Positions 7,556-11,906 of a DNA stretch of 11,906 bases are shown in pieces. A model generated the notes under the pieces. That model did no database searches and had not been told where the DNA came from. It worked only from the letters and a program-made list of their open reading frames with translations. The DNA comes from an uncultured Myxococcales bacterium (lineage in GTDB: Bacteria > Myxococcota_A > Polyangia > Polyangiales > Polyangiaceae). Numbering within the stretch: position 1 is the stretch's first letter; each line of letters opens with the position of its first letter. The stretch spans positions 1 through 11,906 of the forward strand of contig CALKVG010000231.1 of assembly GCA_937998045.1 (NCBI GenBank), in the 5' to 3' direction. The position numbers and the translations under genes are program-made.

Positions 7556-8755
7556 ATGCTCTCTTGCGGTCGATGCGGCCGGTACGGTCATACCGCGGAG
7601 TCCTGCAGTGGCTCGGGCGCCGTGGCCGCGTCCGGGGCGGCGCGAGCGTCCGGGCGCGAGCCACCGCTCACCCCGAGCGGAGATTTCGCTGCGGCCGGCG
7701 GTCTCTCGTCGAGCGGGTCTTACTCCGCGTGGCAGAACCCGACGTCGCGCGAGCTCCGGCTGCTGAAGACGCAGCTCACGCTTGCCGTGGGCCAGAGAGA
7801 GGAGGACCCCGAGCGCGCGTGGCTCGAGGCGGTCAGCGTGCGCGAGAAGTTGGCCAACCTCGAGGAGAGCGCGCGCGGCGATGCGCTGCTCCTGGCCGAC
7901 CTGGAGCGCTTTCGCGGCAAGCTGGAAGAACAGGTGAGCCAGCTGACGCGCGAAGTGGGCGACGAGCTGCTCGCCCCGCTCTACTCGTGGATGGACCTTC
8001 TCACGCAGCGCTCGAGGCTCGAGCGCGAGGTGGAGACTGCGCGCGCCCGCGTGGCCGAGGTTCGCGGCGTGCGCGGCGTTGCGCCCGAGCCGGTGCCGTC
8101 GAACGAGGACGCCGCCGCCGGAGCGCTCAAGGCCGTCGAGGAGCAGCTCGCGTGGTGGACGAGCCATGCGCCGCCGCCGCCCCCACCGAACGCGCTGGTG
8201 CTCTGGACGCAATCGGGGGGAGACGCGCTGCGCCCGTCGATGCCCTCCGATCCGGCGGTGGCGGGGGCCGATGCGCGGAGGGTGCAAGCCGTGGTGATGG
8301 CCGCCGGGACGCGCGCTCTCGGCGCGGTCCGGTACGCCCGCTCCACGCTGGAGCGGGTGCTGGATCCCGTTCTCGGAGCGATCGCGGTCCTCTCCGCGGT
8401 GTTCGCCCGCGGATCGCAGTGGAACGGCCGCCCGCTGAACGCGGTGGCGGCTGCCGCCGCGGCGCTCTTCTTCGGGGCGCTCGCCGCGAGCGCCGTCAGT
8501 CGTCGCCGAGGCGCGGCCGAGCGGCGCGCAGGCCTCGCGTGGGTGTGGCACCACACGCTCTTCGCCGAGCAAGCGAGCGCTCTCGAGCTCGAGGCGGGAT
8601 GGTTGCGGGCGCTCGTCGCGGCGCTGCGAGCGCGCCGCGCGTTCGATGCGCACAGGGGAGAGGGAGGGCAGCTTCGCGAGCTGGCTCGATGGCGGCCGGA
8701 TCTCGAGCCGTTCGTCGCCGAGGCGGCGCGATCGCGGGTCCCGCGCGCGGTGTGA
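7556..8755 (+). CDS. Zinc-knuckle (CCHC) coiled-coil membrane protein
   Basis: This 399-residue protein of unrecognised family starts with CGRCGRYGHTAESC at residues 4-17. That matches the CCHC zinc-knuckle pattern C-x2-C-G-x2-G-H-x4-C exactly, including both glycines. These are the only three cysteines in the whole protein, which supports a metal site. A low-complexity Ser/Gly/Ala linker follows (about 18-62), then a long charged helical or coiled-coil region (about 64-175), a proline run (HAPPPPPPN near 200), and two hydrophobic segments at about 268-286 and 294-314 that could form a membrane hairpin, with a basic RRR after the second. The C-terminus is helical and soluble-looking. Zinc knuckles usually bind single-stranded nucleic acid; a role at the membrane is inference. 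The ATG at 7556 lacks a strong ribosome site. It is divergent from the lipoprotein gene. Confidence 0.75.
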   Translation: MLSCGRCGRYGHTAESCSGSGAVAASGAARASGREPPLTPSGDFAAAGGLSSSGSYSAWQNPTSRELRLLKTQLTLAVGQREEDPERAWLEAVSVREKLANLEESARGDALLLADLERFRGKLEEQVSQLTREVGDELLAPLYSWMDLLTQRSRLEREVETARARVAEVRGVRGVAPEPVPSNEDAAAGALKAVEEQLAWWTSHAPPPPPPNALVLWTQSGGDALRPSMPSDPAVAGADARRVQAVVMAAGTRALGAVRYARSTLERVLDPVLGAIAVLSAVFARGSQWNGRPLNAVAAAAAALFFGALAASAVSRRRGAAERRAGLAWVWHHTLFAEQASALELEAGWLRALVAALRARRAFDAHRGEGGQLRELARWRPDLEPFVAEAARSRVPRAV

Positions 8756-9110
8756 CGCCGCAGAAAACGCGGAGCGACGGCCCTGTGGGAAAATTGGCCC
8801 GCGCGAGCCAGGCCGGGGGGGACGGCCACCAGTGCTCGCGCAGGCCTGAACGTCGTCAGAGCAGCACTCGTGCCGAGTCGCGGGTGGGCGGCGAATGCGG
8901 GGGTGGCGTGAGCTCGAACGCCCGTCGATTCGCTTCGTTGAGGACCCCGATCTGTCGTAGTGGATTCGCGGCGACGGTTTGGTGACACCGCGTACCTCGG
9001 CTTTCGTGCCTCGAGGCGTCTGCGCATTTTCGTGGCGGTCGTGGGTGCTGTTGCTCGAAGGTGCGCGCGGCGACGGATTCCCGCCGCGTACCGCTGCGTC
9101 ATTTCATTCT

Positions 9111-9145
9111 GTGGGCGTCCTTTCGGTAGGCGTCCCGTGGGCGTC
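9111..9145 (+). repeat. Three short direct repeats GTRGGCGTC
   Basis: GTGGGCGTC at 9111-9119, GTAGGCGTC at 9126-9134 and GTGGGCGTC at 9137-9145 lie in the same orientation 51-85 bases upstream of the start at 9196. Spacings of 15 and 11 bases are not multiples of a helical turn taken together, so an operator role is only a possibility. Confidence 0.3.
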
Positions 9146-9185
9146 GCGATCCCGACGTGGGGTCGACGGGCACGGCCTCTGCCTT

Positions 9186-9194
9186 AGGGTGGAG
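9186..9194 (+). promoter_or_regulatory. Purine-rich ribosome binding site for the small hypothetical gene
   Basis: AGGGTGGAG at 9186-9194 precedes GTG 9196; the AGGG core sits 6 bases from the start. It favours GTG 9196 over an in-frame GTG at 9157 that has no such site. Confidence 0.5.
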
Positions 9195-9195
9195 A

Positions 9196-9486
9196 GTGGC
9201 AGTTACGAACGGGCACCAGGAAAGCGGCGACCTACGCAACGGCGCTTCCTCCGGGGCGGAGGCGGACGGCGACGCGTCGTCGCACGCGCCAGAACGGATT
9301 CTCGAGAGTCGTCTGCCTGTCGAGCTGATCATCGCCGAGGCGAAAAGCTGGGGCGTCGCCGACGAGGTCGCGCTCCAGATGCTGCCGACCGGGCGTGTAA
9401 ACGTCTTCTGCAACGGGCCCGGCGGGGCCGGCTTTGCCGAGCACCTGCTGGCCCTGCAAGGCGCCGGGCGCTTCAATGGGCGCTGA
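9196..9486 (+). CDS. Small hypothetical protein
   Basis: This frame encodes 96 residues from GTG 9196, with a good purine-rich ribosome site. The first 40 residues are polar and low in complexity. The C-terminal half looks folded: SRLPVELIIAEAKSWGVADE is helical, and a short beta-like segment TGRVNVFCNG is followed by a glycine stretch and a helix. There is no signal peptide or membrane segment and one cysteine. I do not recognise a family. It converges with the histidine kinase gene, 85 bases away. It could be a short regulator or partner for neighbouring signalling genes, but nothing in the sequence shows that. Support for coding rests on the ribosome site and a plausible amino-acid composition. 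Confidence 0.5.
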   Translation: MAVTNGHQESGDLRNGASSGAEADGDASSHAPERILESRLPVELIIAEAKSWGVADEVALQMLPTGRVNVFCNGPGGAGFAEHLLALQGAGRFNGR

Positions 9487-9534
9487 AATGGATCCGCCCG
9501 CCTACCGGGACCTCGGCAAGGGCGCCCGGAAACT

Positions 9535-9552
9535 GAGGCACAAATGCGCCTC
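9535..9552. terminator. Weak hairpin between convergent genes
   Basis: GAGGCAC at 9535-9541 can pair with GCGCCTC at 9546-9552 (one mismatch, 4-base loop). It lies in the 85-base gap between the small hypothetical gene and the histidine kinase, where a shared terminator would be expected. There is no T-run on either strand, so this is a weak call. Confidence 0.25.
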
Positions 9553-9571
9553 GCTTCGTAGCAGTCGCGCT

Positions 9572-10921
9572 TCAGTCGCCGAGCTCGGCCACGTCGTCGC
9601 CGTGCAACGTCGAGCACTTGCTCAGCTGCGGTTCGCGCCGCCAAGCGGGAACGCGCATCGTCCAGTGAGCGCTGCAGAGGAGACCGTTGTTCGCCTCGGC
9701 GGGAGCCACGAAACGCCCCCCCTCGGCCGAGAAGCATTCGGTGATGGCAGCCAGCGCGAGCGGAGATTCGCCGAGATTGCGGACGCCGGGCGCGAACAAC
9801 TCCAGGATCGCCTCGTCTCCCCTGTGAGCGACTCGCGCGACCACCTCGCTGCCGGCGGCCGCCGACCGAACCGCACAGAACAGCAGGCGCGCGATGCATC
9901 TCGTCGCCTGCGCCTCGTCGATCTCGAGCAGCGGCTCGCCGCCCGCCTGCTCGACCCGCAGCTCCACCTTGCGGCGGACGGCCTCGGGGCGGACCCCGTC
10001 CGCGGCGCGCTCGACGATCTCGGTGAGTGCGGCCATTTCGCGGGCGTTCGCGGCGCGCCCCGCACGGGCTTGTGTGATCTCCGCGAGGTCGTCGATCAAC
10101 CGGCTTTGGGCCCGCGCGCCCTCGGAGATGGCCGCCAGGACGTTGTCGCGCTCCGAGTCGGGCACGGCGCGTTCCCGGAGCATCTGCAGCCAGCCGAGCG
10201 TGGCTGCCAGCGGAGTGCGAAGCTCGTGAACGGCGAGCGCGACGAGGTCGAGGAGGTGTCCTTCGGACGCCGTCGGCGCCACCAGAGGCCGCAGCGTCCA
10301 GCGATGGGCGCCGGCACCGCGTACGGCGCGAACGGAGACGGCCGCGACGAACGGCGTCCCTCCGCGGGGACGGATGCGCACTTCGAACGTTTGCGTCTCC
10401 TCCGACGCTTCGGATCCGCCGAGCCCTGCCAGGTACCCCCGGAACGCGCGCGTGTCCCCACGCGCGACGAACGAGATGAGGAGCTTCCCCACGAGCAGCT
10501 CCTGCGGAAGCGCGACGAGCGCTGCGGCCGCGCGATTGGCCTCGCGCACGACGCCCTGCGCGTCGGTCTCCACGTATGCGTCCGCCGCGCCGTCGAACAG
10601 GTCGGCACATCGCGCGCGCTCCCGCTCGAGGAACCTGCGTGCTTGCGCGAGCAGTTCGGTCTGCCGGCGCAGCTCCGCGTTGACGTTGGCGAGCTCGAGA
10701 TCGCGCTCGCGGAGCTCGGACAGCAGATCCGCCGCCGCGAGCGTTGCAGCCGGTCCTCGCCTCGCGAGGGAGGCGGATCGATCGGTGAACCGCCGGAGCC
10801 GATCCGCGAATTCCTGGATTCGCTCGCTCGTGCGCTTCGCGTTGTCGCGCGCATCGCGCAAAAAGACGCGGACATCGCGCGTACGCGACGTGGCAACCGC
10901 CCCCCCCTTGAGCGTTTCCAT
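9572..10921 (-). CDS. PAS-domain histidine kinase with degenerate ATPase domain
   Basis: The protein has 449 residues and no membrane segment, so it is probably cytoplasmic. An N-terminal helical/coiled-coil part (about 20-105, ending in a Glu/Arg-rich heptad stretch) leads to a PAS domain at about 105-210 (LFDGAADAYVETDAQGVVREANRAA from 108 on). The HisKA dimerisation segment is VHELRTPLAATLGW with the phosphoacceptor His232. The C-terminal domain (about 312-428) aligns in length with a HATPase, but the expected N-box asparagines are replaced (RLLFCAVR at 345-352), and no DxGxG or GxGxG glycine box is present. ATP binding is therefore doubtful, and it may be a pseudokinase, phosphotransfer scaffold or phosphatase. 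ATG 10921 is used; a GTG lies just before it at 10924. A receiver-domain gene lies upstream in the same direction. Confidence 0.85.
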   Translation of the reverse strand: METLKGGAVATSRTRDVRVFLRDARDNAKRTSERIQEFADRLRRFTDRSASLARRGPAATLAAADLLSELRERDLELANVNAELRRQTELLAQARRFLERERARCADLFDGAADAYVETDAQGVVREANRAAAALVALPQELLVGKLLISFVARGDTRAFRGYLAGLGGSEASEETQTFEVRIRPRGGTPFVAAVSVRAVRGAGAHRWTLRPLVAPTASEGHLLDLVALAVHELRTPLAATLGWLQMLRERAVPDSERDNVLAAISEGARAQSRLIDDLAEITQARAGRAANAREMAALTEIVERAADGVRPEAVRRKVELRVEQAGGEPLLEIDEAQATRCIARLLFCAVRSAAAGSEVVARVAHRGDEAILELFAPGVRNLGESPLALAAITECFSAEGGRFVAPAEANNGLLCSAHWTMRVPAWRREPQLSKCSTLHGDDVAELGD

Positions 10922-11171
10922 CACGGTGCCGTTGGGTGTCGCGTTCCGGCTCCACGCCTGCGTGGCGCTCGTCCCCCGGCCGTCGACATCGATTGCGCGA
11001 TGCGCTTCCGCGCGAGAGTTTGCTTCTCGCTGCGGGCATCAGTCATTCTGAGCAATTGACTAACCAGCGCCATCCTCGTTGTTCCCACGGGCCCCCCCCT
11101 TGGCTGGTGACAACATCTCAACGCTCGCATCGAACTGCGCACGCGACTGCTGCTGGATGACGGCAAGCTCA

Positions 11172-11191
11172 CGCGGCGCTTCGGCGCCGCG
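11172..11191. terminator. Strong 8-bp hairpin with TTCG loop
   Basis: CGCGGCGC-TTCG-GCGCCGCG is a perfect all-GC stem closed by a C(UUCG)G loop on the plus strand, a very stable RNA fold; on the minus strand the loop is CGAA. It lies about 250 bases downstream of the receiver gene on the minus strand. No T-run follows on either strand, so it could be a structured leader or RNA element instead of a terminator. Confidence 0.3.
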
Positions 11192-11321
11192 GAATCGAAC
11201 GCCGAGTGGTCTAGTACTTCGAACGAACGAACGTGGCAAGGGCGTGCAACGCAAAGACACCGACGCGACTCCGTCGAGACGCAAGAGCGTGCGCGACGGC
11301 GCAAATCGTGCGAGGCCCGCG

Positions 11322-11400
11322 GTGCGACCGCGACACGGTGGACAGAGTCGCGAGCGCGAGACGGTCGACAGAGGTCGCGAGCGCGAGACGGTGGACCGGA
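11322..11400. repeat. Imperfect tandem repeat, about 27-bp unit, three copies
   Basis: Units are at 11347-11373 and 11374-11400. They share their first 19 bases exactly and 23 of 27 overall. A diverged 25-base copy lies just before, at 11322-11346. The unit contains the near-palindrome GTCGCGAGCGCGAGAC. It sits just downstream of the receiver gene stop. Because the unit is a multiple of three, the repeat also shows up as a repeated nine-residue peptide in chance reading frames. Confidence 0.6.
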
Positions 11401-11442
11401 TTCGCGACCTCGCCGGGTCATTACGCGTGCGCGTGACCGTCG

Positions 11443-11860
11443 TTACGTTTCGGGATCGCCCGACTCCGCTGCCGTCGGCACGCGGACCGAGAGCGCATGG
11501 CGACCGAGCTCCCACGCGAGCGTCGACTTGCACGGGCATTGCCGGAGCTCGAGGCGCTCGCCGACGCCGCGCCCGTTGTCCATCTCGGCGAGTCGAGCGA
11601 GCTTCTGCCACGATTCGGAGTCGTAGACACGACCGCAGCCGCAGCGCTTCGACCGGTGCGGAGGGAGCGTCACCTCCTCGATCGCGGCGAAGAGGAAGCT
11701 CAGGTCGAGCGGCTTTGGCAGAATCGGGATAGCGCCCACGGAGTCGCGCGCCGAATCGTCGAGGGGCTGGCCCGTGATGACGAGCGTCGGGATCGAGGCG
11801 AACCGAGCATCGGAGAGCTGCCGAGCGCGCAGGTTGTGGCCATTCATCCCGGGCATGAGC
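11443..11860 (-). CDS. Response-regulator receiver protein with cysteine tail, N-terminus missing
   Basis: The genuine part begins at the contig edge with LMPGMNGHNLRARQ, the segment right after the phosphoacceptor aspartate of a CheY-like receiver; that aspartate itself is lost. The VITGQ strand (switch Thr/Ser position) and IPILPKP with the conserved lysine follow, and the receiver ends near the FLFAAIEEV helix. After it comes a short tail with CGCGRVYDSESW and CPCKSTLAWELG, that is C-x-C ... C-x-C, which looks like a small zinc-ribbon; this is inference. There is no DNA-binding helix-turn-helix. Upstream in-frame residues MCIRDR come from adapter sequence and are not part of the protein. 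It may work with the histidine kinase 521 bases downstream in the same direction. Confidence 0.8.
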
Positions 11861-11906
11861 CTGTCTCTTATACACATCTGACGCTGCCGACGATCTTACG
11901 CGTGTA
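11861..11906. other. Illumina Nextera adapter with i5 index (non-genomic)
   Basis: Positions 11861-11879 are the 19-base Tn5 mosaic end in reverse complement (CTGTCTCTTATACACATCT). Positions 11880-11893 (GACGCTGCCGACGA) complete the Nextera read-1 tail. Positions 11894-11901 (TCTTACGC) are the reverse complement of GCGTAAGA, which I recognise as index S517/N517. 11902-11906 (GTGTA) begins the P5 primer. It is library read-through left on the contig, not an insertion sequence. Confidence 0.97.

Larger units (their letters stand above)
8756..9195. other. Intergenic region without a convincing gene
   Basis: These 440 bases between the zinc-knuckle gene and the small hypothetical gene are somewhat richer in A and T than the surrounding coding DNA. 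Open frames here translate to Arg-rich, family-less peptides and look like chance. Three near-copies of GTRGGCGTC occur at 9111-9119, 9126-9134 and 9137-9145. I see no tRNA, no CRISPR and no clear terminator. A promoter for the small gene is expected here but none stands out. Confidence 0.55.
10922..11442. other. Intergenic region with repeats and hairpin, no convincing gene
   Basis: About 520 bases lie between the receiver gene and the histidine kinase. Open frames on both strands give Arg/Ser-rich peptides that resemble no family. A 41-codon minus frame (11046-10921) ends in TGATG over the kinase start, but has no ribosome site. The region contains a UUCG-type hairpin (11172-11191), a triple GAAC run (11221-11233), and an imperfect tandem repeat (11322-11400). 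The kinase promoter should lie here but no clear hexamer pair is seen. Confidence 0.55.

Noticed and set aside
8756..9195. Several open frames on both strands in the gap after the zinc-knuckle gene
   Set aside because: They give Arg-rich or low-complexity peptides, mutually overlap, lack ribosome sites and resemble no family.
11185..11230. tRNA-like T-loop sequence on the minus strand (GTTCGATTCC)
   Set aside because: The flanking bases do not form a T-stem, and no acceptor, D or anticodon arm can be drawn around it.
11322..11400. CRISPR array
   Set aside because: The copies are directly adjacent with no unique spacers and no cas gene is nearby.
11060..11875. Minus-strand frame of 271 codons beginning MYKRQ
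   Set aside because: Its start lies in adapter sequence, it overlaps the receiver gene in another frame, and its composition is Arg-rich; it is an artefact.
11861..11879. Transposon end, suggesting a mobile element at the right edge
   Set aside because: It is the engineered Tn5 mosaic end of the sequencing library, followed by primer and index sequence, not a natural insertion.

Overview
The window is very GC-rich and its genes are dense, with four-base start/stop overlaps. The content points to a Gram-negative myxobacterium-like host (Myxococcota, probably Polyangiales). Evidence is an lpxK-type gene (lipid A, so an outer membrane), an FHA-GGDEF diguanylate cyclase, a DUF2252 protein, a Ser/Gly/Asp-rich cysteine-rich lipoprotein, and a PAS histidine kinase near a receiver protein with a cysteine tail. 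The taxon is an inference from gene style, not from a marker gene. Both ends cut genes. The right end is not genomic: the last 46 bases (11861-11906) are Illumina Nextera adapter plus an i5 index, so the window comes from a short-read contig whose final bases are library sequence.

Left block (1-2586): on the minus strand a DUF2252 protein (1509-295) is coupled by ATGA to a class I SAM methyltransferase cut by the left edge. Facing away across only 33 bases is an lpxK-like lipid A 4'-kinase.

Central block (2701-7104): four plus-strand genes are joined by 4-base overlaps (GTGA, ATGA, GTGA). They are an FHA-GGDEF diguanylate cyclase, a class III PLP aminotransferase, a LuxE-type acyl-protein synthetase and a LuxC-type acyl-CoA/acyl-enzyme reductase. 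LuxE and LuxC keep the cysteines expected for acyl transfer and reduction, but there is no luciferase (luxAB). The simplest reading, which is inference, is a route from carboxylic acid to aldehyde to primary amine, with a c-di-GMP-producing enzyme as the first cistron. This is the most interesting system in the window.

Right-central block (7105-9486): a small cysteine-rich lipoprotein ends exactly where the LuxC gene ends, tail to tail. Divergent from it is a 399-residue membrane protein that begins with a perfect retroviral-type CCHC zinc knuckle, followed by a coiled coil and two membrane segments. The space between the two contains a 12-base palindrome. After about 440 bases with no convincing gene comes a small hypothetical protein.

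Right block (9572-11860): two minus-strand signalling genes, a PAS-HisKA protein with an eroded ATPase domain and a truncated response-regulator receiver with a C-x-C ... C-x-C tail. About 520 bases of repeat-bearing, apparently non-coding DNA separate them.
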